A stretch of DNA of 64,000 nt. Source: Amoebophrya sp. A120. Taxonomy: Eukaryota > Sar > Dinophyceae > Syndiniales > Amoebophryaceae. This document shows positions 11,961-24,245 of the stretch, in pieces. The stretch covers positions 1,186,627-1,250,626 of the forward strand of contig CAJINV010000007.1 of NCBI GenBank assembly GCA_905178155.1, read 5' to 3'. Numbering within the stretch: the first letter of the stretch is position 1; every line of letters begins with the position of its first letter. A model generated the notes under the pieces. It was not told the DNA's origin. It saw only the letters and a program-made list of their open reading frames with translations, and made no database searches. Position numbers and translations under genes: made by a program.

Positions 11961-14381
11961 TCACTCCGCTTGCCAGGTGTTATCCTGGCTTTTGTAGAAG
12001 GCGATCCCGCAGACATATTTAATCTCCCTTCCTGTATTCTCACAAAAATCTTCGCTGTCCACGTCGAACTGCACCCGGTCGTTCTCTTCGAGGTGCCAGA
12101 CCTCCCTTCTTTGGCCGGGTAAACGCACCCAGCTCTTGCCGCTGATCGTTTGAATTAATTCCTCCCTCCCCCGTTCCGCTTCTTGCTGTTGCTCCACTAT
12201 TCTTCTTCGCTGCTCTTCCCGCATTTTTTCGGTTTTTGCTGTTGCTGGCTTTTGTTTTTTCGCTCTGTCCAGTCTTCTACCTGTGTCGACCTGTCGCTTC
12301 TTTCTCATCAGCTCCTTGACTGTTGCTGCGTCCGGTGGCTGCTGCGCCATCGTTGCAGCATCCAGGCCGAAGTGCTGAAGGTCTTGCTCTACTAGCTTGC
12401 CCCACGGTGTTCTTGCTCTTATTTCCTTGGCTATCCACCTCCCCGACGGCTCTGTTGTGTCGCGGAAGGCATGGGCAACCCATGCGACCCGCTTCTCTTG
12501 CAGCATCGTCTCGATGTCGAGTATGCCTGCCTTTTTGCAGATCTCCAGCCTGCTAGCATACTCCGCCGCCTCGTCTGTCCCTGCCTCCTGTCGCTGCCAC
12601 TCCCTCTGCTCCCCTGTTATCGCTTTCAGCGTTTGGTGCTGGAAGCTGCGGAGGATCTTCAGGTCGTGCTCGTGCGGCACCCAGCACTCACTGTTGTACA
12701 GCGCCACGGAGCTACACAGCGACGTGTATAGCTCCGATTTGAGTCCTCTTGGGACCCCCTTATCTGCCCAGATCCGCCGCAGCTGCTTGGTGGTGGCTGT
12801 TGCTATCCCCGTGCGCCGCTCCACTTCCTTGGTGGTGCTGGCGTTGCTTGCTATTTCTGTCCCCAGGTACTTGAAGGAAGGCACAGTCTTTATTTCGTTC
12901 CCCTCTACTGTTTTCAGGTCCGCCGGCACCAAAACGGTGGCCCGCTGCGCCCTGGCTTTTTCTTCGATGTACCTCCCGACCCGTAGCTGTCTCTCTTCCT
13001 GTTCGGTCATTACTGGTCGGCAGAAACCCGTCGCCATGTGCCCCCGCAGTGCCCTTTCGTCCGGGAGGACGTCGTTGCACCGGGGACACACATGCGAGTT
13101 CTTCTCTTCCAGTACAGATCGAACCCGGCCCCGCCGGATGAGGCGTGTTGTCCGCCTACCGTCCAGCTCCGCCCAGCCCGTGCGCTTGTACCAGCACAAG
13201 CTGTGCCTGCCGTCATCCCATGCGATCAAATGCGTTATTTTCTCCATTGCCGGCGTGGTCGCCAGCTTGCGTCTTGCTGCCTCCGCGTGCTGCGGGACGA
13301 GGTCCACCCCATCCCACTCGATCGACCACCCCCACCGCTCTCCATCGGCTTCGTCGGTGGTGATCCGCTCCTTTTTTGCGTCTTCGTTGTTTTTCTCCCG
13401 CGGCGGCAGCCCTACCGTCATCGCCTCGGTCTTCTTTGCGTTTAGCTCTAGGCCCACAAATCTGCACGCAGCTTGTAGTTGGTGGAGGGTATGCTGCGCC
13501 TCCTCCCGTGTGTCCGATCTGATTACCAGGTCATCGACGAACCCCAACCACGATAAATACGCCGGGTCTACTTTGCTCTTTGTCCAGTATCCGTCCTCCA
13601 CCATCGTCTCCTCCAGCGCGCAGAGCGCGAAATTCAACACAAGGATGAAAATCAACGGCGACAAACTGCTTCCCTGTCGGATTCCGGATTTTTGCTGTGT
13701 CGCGCTGCTTCTCTGCCCCGGCCCCAGCTTCAGGCAAAAAGTCGCCCGGTTGTACATCTTCCGGACCAATTCTGCCAAGTCGGGGGGGAATCCCTGCCAC
13801 TGGATGACAAGGCTAAGCCGCTCCCAGTCCAAAGAATCGTATGCCTTCTGGAAGTCTGTGAAGTCATAAGCCCTTGTGTCCCCATCCCGGATTGCGGTCT
13901 CCATATCCCGCAGCAACTGGAAGACCGCATGTCTGCAGCTTAACCCCTGTATGGACCCCTTCTGCTTCTTGTTCACGTACCCATACGCGGATTTGCGGAC
14001 CCGCTTCAGTATGATGAGCGAGACTAGTTTTTCCCCGTAGTGCAGCAGCGCTACTGGGCGGTAGTTCTGTGGTTGGGCCCTTGGCCCGCTTTTGTGCAAC
14101 AGCGCAATCGTGGCATCGAGCCACGACTGGAACATCAACATCACAAAGTTAAAACAAACACGAACCACACGGTCGTGCGTGACGGGGAGCTCGACAATGA
14201 GCGCCGCAACAAAAACAGTTGTACTGGACGACTTTCGGTGTAGTTCCGTCTCAATTTGCAGCTGTGTGGAGCAAAATTTAGTCGTTTTGGCTGCGTGACA
14301 CGTTGCAATACTTTCAAATATCTTTACGTAAAAATACAGAGGCGGCAGCTGAAGGTGCCTTGCAACGGGAACGTCCGTCAA
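11961..14381 (-). mobile_element. Non-LTR retrotransposon (LINE) reverse transcriptase, probably 5'-truncated
   Basis: One 806-codon frame. The first ~75 residues are of doubtful meaning. A reverse-transcriptase fold then follows, with the usual order of motifs: NYRPVALLHYGEKL (RT1), DFTDFQKAYDSLDW (motif A), GIRQGSSLSPLIF (motif B) and the catalytic FVDDLVIRS, where FVDD replaces the common YADD. Next come a conserved LNAKKTEAM segment and a Cys/His cluster (CPRCNDVLPDERALRGH). The LINE-type downstream region follows (FKYLGTEI, then LYNSECW), ending in a basic coiled region. No apurinic endonuclease domain is present, so the 5' part is missing or lies in another frame. The catalytic aspartates are intact and there is no stop, so the copy is young or selected. 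No target-site duplication was identified. Confidence 0.88.
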
Positions 14382-14776
14382 GAACTTAGTAATGCTTTTT
14401 CTCCATGTAGATGTAGCTTACATCTACTAATGGAGATTTTGACTCCTCAGGTTTATTTTGTACGCTCTAAAAACTCCGCCAGATTCAAAAATGTAATCCC
14501 AACAGATACCTTTCCTGCGAAGATGCTTATCATTAGATTTTAGTTTTGAAAAAAAGGCTCAAATGAGCGGAATCACCTCCCCCGCTCGATGAAACAAGTA
14601 CACAACGCGTGCACGACTTGGACGCATCGCTCAGGCATGATACCCTGTCCTGTATTCTTGAAATAAAAACTACATCACGACACGAAGCTATGCGGGAAGA
14701 AGTTATCACTTGAAGAAGTGATAGCTCCGTTAATACAGGTATAGATCCAGAAAAGAACGCCGGCTGCATAAATACT
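14382..14776. other. Spacer between LINE and channel gene
   Basis: About 400 bp, AT-rich. It contains the presumed 3' UTR of the channel gene. A short palindrome (ATGTAGATGTAGCTTACATCTAC) lies near 14405. No gene seen. Confidence 0.4.
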
Positions 14777-17700
14777 TCAGACGTATTCCATCTGTATGTA
14801 CCCCACGTCGATTTTTCGCAAGATTTCCTCCACCGCGGACTCGATCTTCGTGAGCCGCAGATTCATCGCTTCCACGTAGTGTGGCACCGTGGGTGCGGTC
14901 GTGGCGGCGGCGGGTACTGCTACTCCAACTCCCGTCGGCGCTGCAGCTGCCGTGCTCTGCACGGAAACCCGTGCGTTGTTTGCCGCGTTGTTGGACAGAT
15001 TTGACGGCCGGTTCTTCCCGGGCGAGTTGCTTTTGCCGCTTAACCGTCTCTCTTGGTAGGTGAGTTCCCCGAGTGCGTGCACCACGGTCTCGACGTCTTT
15101 TTTCATCTGCGGAACCTCCTTGACCAGCTTCAAAATCCGCTCGAGTTCGATAGGGCGGTTGCTGGTTACCGTCTTCAGAATCTGGTCGCAGAATTCCTCA
15201 ATGGACACCTCGCCTCCGCCGTCTGTGTCCAACATTTCGAACAGTTCCAGCGGGTCGTCGGACCCCATGATTCCGCACAGTTCGTCCTTCAGCGCCGGAT
15301 CGGAATTAAGGCCGTGCACGAGCTCGGCCTTCGAAATGTCCCCGCTGCCGTCCTCGTCCAGCGCCTCGAACATAATGCGCAGTTCCGGGAGCATGCGCTG
15401 CAGCCGCTGCGCTTCGTAGGCGGCCTGCACCTCCTTGTCGGATTTGGCCTGCTCGATCGCCCCCTCCACGATCACAGCCGTCACCAAGTTCATCAGGGCG
15501 ACGGAAACAATCAGGATGAAGCCCATGAAAAAGATCGCCAACCCGGGCTCCCGTCGAATCATCGGCACGTAAATGCCCCCGATGGAATCCAGCGTCACAA
15601 ATTGCACCTGGAGGTGGTGGAGAGAGTTTCTTTATTTCATCTTGAAGAACCGTTACGAGTACGTACCTCGTCTGGTGTTGTATGTGCGGGAACATTCTCA
15701 ACAGACGCGGCACTTCTACCGGACGAGTGTGGTACACAAATTAAAGAGATTCATTTTTCTTCAGCAAGCTTCTTCACTATGTTTCTGTACTAGTGTCAGC
15801 ATGGTATCGAAGAGTCCGTTGAAGTGGTTGTCTACGATGGCGGCTAGTTGTGCGTCGTCTGCGTATTGGCTTTTGTTTTTCGTGATCAGCTCGACCGCAA
15901 GAACCCCGCTGACGTAGAGAATCAGAAAAATCAGGACGAAGGTGTAACACATCGTGCCGGCAGACGAAAGCAGCCCCCGCACCAACATCCACAGCGTCTT
16001 GAAAGCGACCAGGAGACGCACCTAAAGCGAAGAGTTTTTATGCGGATGCAACTTCTACACCTCGTCCTACCAACAGTGAAGCATACCGGTTTCGTCATCT
16101 ACCTCTTGCTGGCGCTCACACTTCATTTCTGCAGAACACTTCGAAAGCTGCCACGCTCTAGTTGCTTCCGTTTGTTCTCGTTTATTTTCACAATGGGTGC
16201 AGCTATTATAGTGAATCTGAATCCTTTCGTTGTTCAAGAACCAAAATAAACGATACCGCCCTGGCCAGCCGGAGCAGCCGCAAGACGCGGAGGACGAGAA
16301 GCGGCCCGAGCTCCTCTGGTGTTTCGCTGAAAATCGAGGGCAACACCCAGGTGGAAAGAACCCCGACGAAGACCAAAATCGCGTCGAACATGACCCAGCC
16401 CGACTTCAAACAGCCGAGCCCGAACCCGTAAAACCTCGCCAGCAGCTCCAGCATGTAGATCGACAGGAAGATGTGCTCGATGTCCGCGAAAAAGCTCGTG
16501 CTCTGACCCGTTATCTCGTAGTGGGACTCGATCCCGATGGTGATGGAGTTCATCAAAATTACGATACCGATGGCGGCGTCGAACTTCTGCAGCGATAACA
16601 CTTGTATACTCCGGAAATAAAGCACACTATCGAAGAACAGAACGCGCACTAATTGCAGCAATCTTGCATGACAAAACTAACCCACGAACAATGCAGTGCC
16701 AGACCCAGCACCTTCACAGGTTTTACTTTTTCATGAGATCTAAAGTTCTCGGCATGCAAATTGCCGTACTAGGATGTATCCGTCGTGGTTCTCTGCGTAG
16801 TCGTCGATAGTGGTCGTACAAGAGAAATTAATTGCAATGCGTAGTCCACTGCACGTGGTACCGCAGCTTGGAGTGGAAACTGGCATCATCCCCTGGCCAA
16901 TCGTCCACTGTCATGGACTTGCTCGCCTTCAGACTGAAACCCGCGCGAGCGCGTTCCGCCTGAAATAAAAAGTTGATTTTTTCTCAGCATGCTCGACAAG
17001 ATGAAATGTATTTCCACAATGGAGGCAAAAACTTAATTTCAAAGAACGCGTGAGTACTATTGATAAATATCGCCTTAAAAATACTTCTTCCATCTGCTTC
17101 TTTTCCTCCTCTTCCCGCAGCTAGTATGAGAACGAAAATTGTCGCGAAAACAACCAACCTCCTGCTCTGCATGATCATTCTTTTTTGCGACTCCAAGTAG
17201 ATTTTACCCGTTCCTCCTTTCACAATGAAATGCAAGGTAGAAATCCATCAGAGTTCGTCGGGGAGCGACAATTTTCACGCACGTTACTTTCTTCTCCTGC
17301 TGCATTTCGCGAAGCCCATAGGAGCTGGGTATCCTCTGGAAACGATCTCAGGACATAAAGTCATACTGGATGAGGGGCCTAATTTTGCGTAACACAAGCT
17401 CCGACCACCACACAATACGTGCAGATACAGAGTATCCCGACGTAGATCTTGGAGATTCCTTTCCAAGCTGGGCTGCTAGCACTACACGAATTCGTTCGAA
17501 TCACAGACAACCAAACAAATCCAAATCCACCGTATGATAAGTATTTGATAATTTCTTTCCTAGATCGTTCCCCAGACCCTACTTGGACTGGCGTCCATGC
17601 GCGAAACCGCAGGGGACGGTTGTTTGGAAAATCTTTCCCGTGTCGAAATGCTGATTTCCGACCGGTTGTAGTGCTGCTTCTCGTCTGTGGTCGAGGTGGC

Positions 17701-17803
17701 ATCCTCGGAGGCACTGAGTACGGAATCCTCCTCGTCTAAGGGCTTTACCTGCGGTCGCACGCGGTAGTATGGAGAGATTCGATAGTACGAGCGCTCTTTT
17801 CCT
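14777..17803 (-). CDS. Voltage-gated cation channel, one-domain type with cytosolic EF-hands
   Basis: The supported 3' exons are 16586-16257, 16021-15791 and 15607-14777 (1,392 nt, 464 codons), joined by GT-AG introns of 235 and 183 bp. The order is S1 (FDAAIGIVILMNSITIGIE), S2 and S3, then S4 with regularly spaced Arg (LVLRVLRLLRLARAV, continuing RLLVAFK across the intron). S5, a pore loop with TLDSIG and S6 follow. The cytosolic tail has two EF-hand loops (DEDGSGDISKAE and DTDGGGEVSIEE), a Ser/Ala-rich linker and a C-terminal coiled coil. Such single-repeat channels usually form tetramers, and the EF-hands imply calcium control. Two upstream exons (16959 to about 16862, and 17803-17583) are acidic or Ser-rich cytosolic sequence and probably encode the N-terminus. 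Their junctions, and possible hydrophobic exons near 17.2 and 17.4 kb, are unresolved. Confidence 0.85.
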
Positions 17804-17922
17804 CTGCAACCAGACTAGAGTCGGCTGCGCACGCGTTCCAACAACTCGCGTTGGCATGCATACCATAGGATAGAGAAGTTCTTCTTCTTCTTTCTCTGTG
17901 AATAAGAAAAAATAAATGCCAT

Positions 17923-18686
17923 TTATTCTTGCACCGCTGCAATACCGTTACTCAGATGCAGCGCAGAGTCGCGGTCGTTCTTTCCCAGACATACATACCG
18001 CTGCTGCGACATCTCGGCGGTGGTCGCGTCGGAAGCGTGGCTCCCTTTGCGATCCATCCCCGGTTTCTTCATTTTAGTCAAGCACAGTGCGCCGAGCCAC
18101 TTTGACTCTTTCCTTTTACGAATATGTATCAACGATCATGTTACAAAAGAGTAGAAGTGGAAGTACGAGTTGTATCCCAGGGGGATGTTGACTTCGATTT
18201 TTTTCTGTAACAGCGACATACTCTCACACTCTCGCACCCAAGCTTCGTAGTTTCTCTCGCCCAGGTACTAACAACTCCTTGTCAGTACAGCACCCGTAGC
18301 CCACAAATAAAATGTTGCCAGATCATAACTTCTGACAGCACGACCATGCTGGTGCTGACACTCGAAAGGAAGAGCTTACCCACTGGCCACGGCCCGCTGT
18401 GTTTGCCTTTGAACTGCAGCTGCAGGTTGAGCGGGAAGCTGCAGCTTGAAACGGTAGCAGCGAAAGCCTCTTCGCAGCTGGCTCTCCTCAATATCCATTG
18501 AGATCTTGGTCTACTACTTTCGTTGGCTTAATTTCACACAAAAAAAATAGAGCCCACTGTGGTCCTCAAGAACTCGCTCTAATGTAGTTCTTTGCTGCGG
18601 AGTGGCCCAACAAGTTCCATGTTGTCCACTTCAGAATCAAAAGTGCGCAAAAACCTATGGTGAAACTGAATCCTGGCTCCGGCGAC
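17923..18686 (-). CDS. Poorly resolved exons of an unidentified protein
   Basis: Several minus-strand coding-like blocks are bounded by plausible GT and AG signals. Block 18686-18566 has one hydrophobic helix (SFTIGFCALLILKW). Block ~18490-18380 is of uncertain frame. Block 18267-18145 has 41 codons, including NYEAWVRECESMSLLQKK and IPLGYNSYFHFY. Block 18105-17923 includes KWLGALCLTKMKKPGMD and ends at a TAA. The blocks lie between the likely stop of the TMTC-like gene (18804) and the channel's first exon. They could be a small separate gene, an extension of the TMTC-like protein or the N-terminus of the channel. Phases do not connect cleanly to the channel exon at 17803, so I keep them apart. 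Confidence 0.35.
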
Positions 18687-18803
18687 CTGGAAAATGATTC
18701 CATATACTTATGCTGGTTCATCGTGGTCGACGCGGGTCGAGAGCCCGGTAAGGAAACCTGTTTCATCCTTCCCGCGCAAATTGACAGAAACTGGTTTGCA
18801 TTT

Positions 18804-21800
18804 TTAGTTCATCCTGTTGTAAAACAGCTCGAGCCTCGGCTTGTGTTGCTCTATTACTTCCGGCTGTCCGTTCAGTGCAAACTGGAGGGTATGGAATTGA
18901 GAAAAGTGTCACATTATTCCTGAGCCTGACAGTAGACTTAGAGGACTCCATGTGCGCATGACAAAAGCCTGTTGCCATGCACGAAGAACGCCGTCGCAGC
19001 TCACCACGCCATGACAAGTAAGTACGGGGATATTATTACAAGTGCAAAACTAACAGCGGCGCGCATTCTTTCTTGTGCTACTAGTACCCGATTATATCAT
19101 CTTGTGCTACTAGTACCCGACATGACAAACATGATCTGTAATGTGCAGCGCGCAAATACCCATTATGAGCATTCTTTTCTCCGCATAGAGAATCTGCAGG
19201 TTGAACAGGAAAACGGGGTTGTCCGGCTCCTTCTCCAACGCCTTTGCCTGAAATTTGTATAATGTATAGCAGTTGTATATCTTCACGACGCCAATAGTAA
19301 TCATCCCCATACTAGTCTGCATCACGGGGCAATAATGCAACGGCTCTGTCATCTGTCATGTTGAGAGGCTAAGGGGAGGGCGTCCCATTTTTTTATAAAA
19401 GCTACAAACGGTAAGCACCTACCCAGCAAACTCTGAGCGGGCTCTGTCATCTGTCATGCAAAAACTGCTTTATCCAGCTTATTTTCATCGCAAAGCACCA
19501 ACGTGTACCAAGCCCATCTGCGCCTAGCTCATCACGGTGGAAATTTCGGGCGGAACAACTGCAGTGATTTCTCCATCCCACTTCTCTTTTTCATGCCTGC
19601 TTTCTTAAGAGCATGCTATTCTGGTTCTCTCCGTCGAACGTCTCACGCAGAGGCTGCTGCAATAATGTATTAAAAGCTCGTCGTACATAATAAATTCAGC
19701 AAAAAATGAAAAACCACACAGCATCCTGTCTCGACCCAAATCTGTCCCTTGGATATGCTCCCACGCCCCGGCCAACATCCACACAGCAGCCATGTTACTC
19801 CACAAAAACGCCTGCTCGGGTTCCCACTTCAACCCATTAGCCAGCGCGTCTTGCGCCTCCTGGAGCATGTTCAAATTACCGTACGCAACCCCGAGCGCGT
19901 TCCACCCGTGGAAATTTGCAGAGGAAAAACTTCTCAACTTCTGCAGCTCAATTTCTTGTACTAAAATTGTAAGAGTATCTATGCATAGTCAGAGTGGCAT
20001 TGCAATGCGGGTGCGCGAAGATATCTCGTAACAGTTCGCACGTGATGTCACGGTCACAAATAATTGAGGCTGCGTTCAGCAGATTCTACTTTCTTCTTCA
20101 CATGGCATAAGGGAAGATCCGCATTGATTTTCAACCCGTGCTCGATTGCGTTCACGGCTTCCTCATACCTGATTTTATTGTACATCGAGAGCCACTAGAG
20201 AAACTTACGCGAGATGAAAATGCGACATGGAACGCAAGCTACAAGCGCACAAGCTCCTGTCTTTCCCAGCTGTGGTTCCAGCTCGCATGACAGGCAAATA
20301 AGAAAAGCATCAATGTCATAAGTACCTTTTCAGTATTGTCAGCGTGAACCCGTAGTCCACAAAAAGCGCAAAAGTGTTGTAGCCGGCAAAGCCGATGCCG
20401 TGGCCCTTCATGATTTTTTCGAACCGCGGGAGCGCAAGCTCAAACCGACTGGTTTCTATGTACACTTGGGCGATGCAGTAGTCTGTAAGCGCGTTGTCGT
20501 CGTGCAGCACCAGGCTCATGTTGTAGTGGTGCAAAGCTTCCTCCCAACTGTGAATCAGTTTTTGTGTTGGATAGAATGATTCAGCCATGTAGAATTTTGT
20601 GCAGTTGTTTCCTCTACTTGAATTCATCTGCATTCTCACACATAGCGTGCAGAGCTGCAGGACCAAAACCAAAAGTATCAAAAGCTCGCCACAAATACAA
20701 TCAAACAAGGTTACAAAGGCCTGGAAATTTTTCACACTACAAATACCGATTTTCCCTATGATAAACCGTTCCTAGCTGGTGATGTGACTTTAGACTCCGG
20801 GGCCAACTTGCCGTGTCCACTCCGAAAAGGACCTCCCGATTGCGCCAGTGCCCCACCCGGATGGTGCAGTTGACGACAAACGCCGCGAGCCAGAGAAAGG
20901 AAAAAAGGAAAACCAGTATCCGACAGCAGCTTAAGTTAGTATTTGCCGATGATTCTTGTGCTAACCCTCCCGACAACTTATTTGTCGTCGATGATGGAGT
21001 CGTGGTGCCGCTCGTTTTCTGCATTTGCTTCAGATTGTCTTCCGATAGATTGTTCTGGTTTTTGCTTTTCCGGGCATTGTTCGCGGGCGACGCGCCGCGG
21101 GAACGCTTTCTGGAGGGTATGGAAGCGAGGAAAGATGAACAGAGCAGGGCAAGTTAGCAGTACAATCAAGGCCGTAGTAGCTCTGTTTATTATGCGTACA
21201 GACACAACAACTGCAACTGCTGTCCGGCGGCCTGATGAACGGACAATAACCTTGATCCTATGCATCATCAAACGTGATTACACGAAACGAATGAAATAAC
21301 ACGCATCGGCACTACAAGGCGATCTTACAGATGCTGACTGATGAACTGCTCTACTTCATCCGCATCATACCCGCTGGAGCTTTCGACGCCGAGGCGGAAG
21401 AGGACTGTATTTCGAATTTTGAGAACATTGTCATGCGAAATAAACTACTTCCAAACAACTGATGCCTGGGAAAAACTGTTTGTGATCATGTGATGTGCCA
21501 GAAGTCCTATAATATGCTCCACAAATATTCCACAAAAAACGCTCCAGAACTACACACGCAAAAAAGTTGTTCCCGGCTTTATTAATACCACTCTCCCCTT
21601 GCTCGCACTGCTGCTATCGGACATGCTATCGGCCTCGGAAGGTGCGCGCGTCGTCGGACTGAGTGCCGGGAAAAAACCCAGGCCGGATTTCGTTCTGCTC
21701 GAGAATTGAATGGACCCGCTGCAGAGCTGGTTGATGATCGCGGGCACGAAGAATGCAATCCCGCAGGTGCTACAGTAGAGTAGCCGCTCCCCGACCGTGA

Positions 21801-24245
21801 CCCCCACAACAAAAAAGAGGTTGCTGGCGGGGAGGAAGGGCACCAACACCCAGAACACTCCGACCAAGCCCTGGTGGGATTGTGGACTTGTTTGCACAAA
21901 ATCTTCCCCTCGACCAACGAATGGGTGTTTACCACTACTTCGACTTTGTCGTCTCCTGCCGTTCGCGAAGCGGGAGACTAACGCGACCAGACCCAGGTAT
22001 ACCGTGGCAATCAACAGACAACGGTAGTCGTCGAAATGCGTTTTCAACAGGGGGATGGCGTCGTAGGAGTAGTCCCAACTGAGGTCCCAGGGAAAGAGCA
22101 GGAGCTTGCAGTAAAAGGCGTGCTGGTACATGTAGGACAACGTCCGGGTGAGCAGCGACCCGGAATACTGGATCGGCGTGTCCACAAAGGAAAACCCCGC
22201 GGACGTGCCCCCGGTTATGAATTGCAAAAATGTCTGGGTCTGGAAAAATGCGACATCTGTCATGCTAGTCTGGCATGACTCTTAGATCTGTCATGCACGT
22301 TACCCAAGAGCCCCATTTTGCTGCCATGCAGAAACGCAGTTTGTCATGCAGAATAGGCAACACCTAGGAGCTCGAAAGCTTGTCCTGCTGAGCCAGCACT
22401 TGTGGCCTCTTCATGATACGCCACCCAGCATCACAAGTTTCCAGACCCAGACATTTTTACAATCCATACCGGTTAGGTAGCTGCGGAACCCGAAGATGAG
22501 CAGAAACATGACGAGGAACAGCATCCCGGTCAGAATGTTCCGGTTCGGCCGCGTCACTTCCACTGTGACCAGGAAAGGAATCACCATGAACCCGCTCTCC
22601 TTGCACAGCCCGGCGGTCAAGCACAGCAGCGCGTGCAGGGGAAACAGGGACACGGAGTTACTGTCGAGATAGACGTAGAACACCAAAATCCAGATGGCCG
22701 TGTATCAAAATGAAAAATCCCCCCCATATCAAAACAAAAACTTGTGGTGTTGATTTGTGGGCATCTTTGTCTTGCCTATAGGGCAGTAGGAGCCATGTGG
22801 CGCATTCCAAAGCCAATCTGTCATGCGCTTTCGGCTACTGCAAACCTGTCTGCCATGCGCTATTGCTAGCCTGCTGCATACCCGAACAGGCTTAGAAAAT
22901 GCCGCCAAGCACTTTCTGCAAGAGAAATCTGATTTGTGTACGCAAATCCAGCATCAGAAACTTCGTTTTGATATGGGGAGGGGGAATTTTTCCTCACAAT
23001 ACCGTGGCCATCATGTCCGCGCGCCCGACCAAGTACACCACGTTTTCCACGTGGACCGGGTGCGCCGCGAAGAGGCAGCAGGCGAGAGTTATGGCCCAGG
23101 CGTTCGGAACGACGGCGAGAAGAGGAGCTCCAGGGCTTTTATTTCCAGGAGATGCTGCGGAGGAAGATGAAGTAGAACTTGTTCTCCCGTCTATTGTTGT
23201 CGTTGTACTAGCGAAGACGACGTCTTCTACTTCGTCGGTGTGGTACAGGAAGAATTTTGCGAGGTACGTCTTTAAGGAGTTTTTCCCACTAAATATCGCA
23301 CTGCCCCCGCTGCTTGTGCTGCTATTTGCTCCATTTTTCTTCCCCCCAAGAACTACCGGGCTGCTGGCGAAATCCAGATCGTTCTCCCCCCCTGTGGTCG
23401 CAGAAGATGGGGAACCCGGTGCAGAAATTCCTTGCCTGTCCGACGCTGGCACGTCCTCTACTATCCCACCACCGCCGCCAGCCGCTCTAACGAATGATTT
23501 TCTTGTTCCGTCGGAAAAGCTGCAGAACCTCTTGACCTTGACCGCGTGGAACTTCAACGCGACGAAGTACAGCAAGACGCTGTTCAGTGCGTGCAGCCAC
23601 ATGGAAAAGGCCCGTAAGGGTTGGGGCTTGATATCCCCGATATTCCAGAACTCCAAACAGTAGGTATTACAATGAAAAATGCCCCCGCCCCAGAACTTGG
23701 GAGAATCTGCATTGCAAACCTTTCCAAATGAAACACTCGCCCTCTTGCATTTATCAGCATCACAGACTTTCAATCGTGAATATCAAAAATTTGTATTGCA
23801 GAAGATCCCAGCAAGAGCGGCGCTTCTCATGCAAGCAATGCTATATACGCCTAGACTCTTCATCGGAAAGATTCATACTCCTTTCATGCATGACAAAAAG
23901 TTTTCACTTGGAGACTTCGCATCGCAAATTATTGCCACTTTGGGGGTGGGGGCATTTTTCATTGCAATAGTAGGACAGCACGGTCAGCGGCCGGTACGAC
24001 TTGTGCGTCCAGGCGCCCTTAGCCCACAGCGGGTTCCCCCAGAAGTCGTGGCTGAAGACGGACACCCAGGAGCTCTCGTTCTTCGCATCTTCGTTCCGCA
24101 CGATCGCAAACAACTCGTCGATGTACCACTCACTGTAGAAGAGGGAGCGGAAGTACGGGCCGATTGAGCAGAGGAGGATGAGAGTCACCGGGAACTCCTC
24201 TAGCACGTACGCAATCAGCGCGATCAACCTGGACACGGGCTGCAT
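18804..24245 (-). CDS. TMTC-like protein O-mannosyltransferase (multi-pass, TPR repeats)
   Basis: Family members are ER multi-pass GT-C enzymes that add O-linked mannose, followed by luminal tetratricopeptide repeats. The first luminal loop has DELFAIVRNED then HDFWGNPLW and HKSYRPLTVLSY, the expected acidic and HKSYRP motifs. Later come LFAAHPVHVENVVYLVGRAD, GLCKESGFMVIP, LTRTLSYMYQHAFYCKLLLF and DLSWDYSYDAIPL. A second hydrophobic block leads to GHWRNREVLF and SHHQLGTVYHRENR. TPR units then follow (WEEALHHYNMSLVL, YEEAVNAIEHGLKI, WNALGVAYGNLN, AKALEKEPDNPVF). Exons include 24245-23970, 23664-23002, 22702-22469 and 22215 to about 21589, separated by three introners. Further exons 21109-20747, 20547-20326, 20169-20102, 19940-~19750, 19247-~19190 and 18881-18804 are mostly joined by GT-AG introns. 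The 21.1/21.6 kb junction and the 19.2-19.75 kb region are uncertain. An insertion of about 120 low-complexity residues splits one loop. Confidence 0.85.
22216..22468. mobile_element. Introner element, family A copy 4 (253 bp)
   Basis: TIR TATGAATTGCAAAAATGTCT with an inverted right end and exact duplication CCGGT. The interior is nearly identical to the copies at 3541 and 45271 but in reverse orientation, although all lie in minus-strand genes. Excision joins FRSYLTG to GTSAGF in frame. Confidence 0.93.
22703..23001. mobile_element. Introner element, family B copy 3 (299 bp)
   Basis: TIR TATCAAAATGAAAAATCCCC on the left and the inverse at right, with exact duplication CCGTG. Removal joins GRADMMAT to AIWILVFY of the TMTC-like protein in frame. 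Confidence 0.92.
23665..23969. mobile_element. Introner element, family C (305 bp)
   Basis: TIR with TGAAAAATGCCCCCGCCCC at left and GGGGGTGGGGGCATTTTTCA at right. Exact duplication GTAGG. Removal joins PLTVLSY to CLEFWNIG in frame. Single copy here; related in design to family B. Confidence 0.92.

Noticed and set aside
12397-13869. Plus-strand ORF of 490 codons
   Set aside because: Antisense to the LINE reverse transcriptase, whose motifs are unmistakable on the minus strand.
16984-17235. Minus-strand 83-codon ORF with a hydrophobic helix, within the channel gene
   Set aside because: No clear splice signals connect it to the neighbouring channel exons; it may be intronic.
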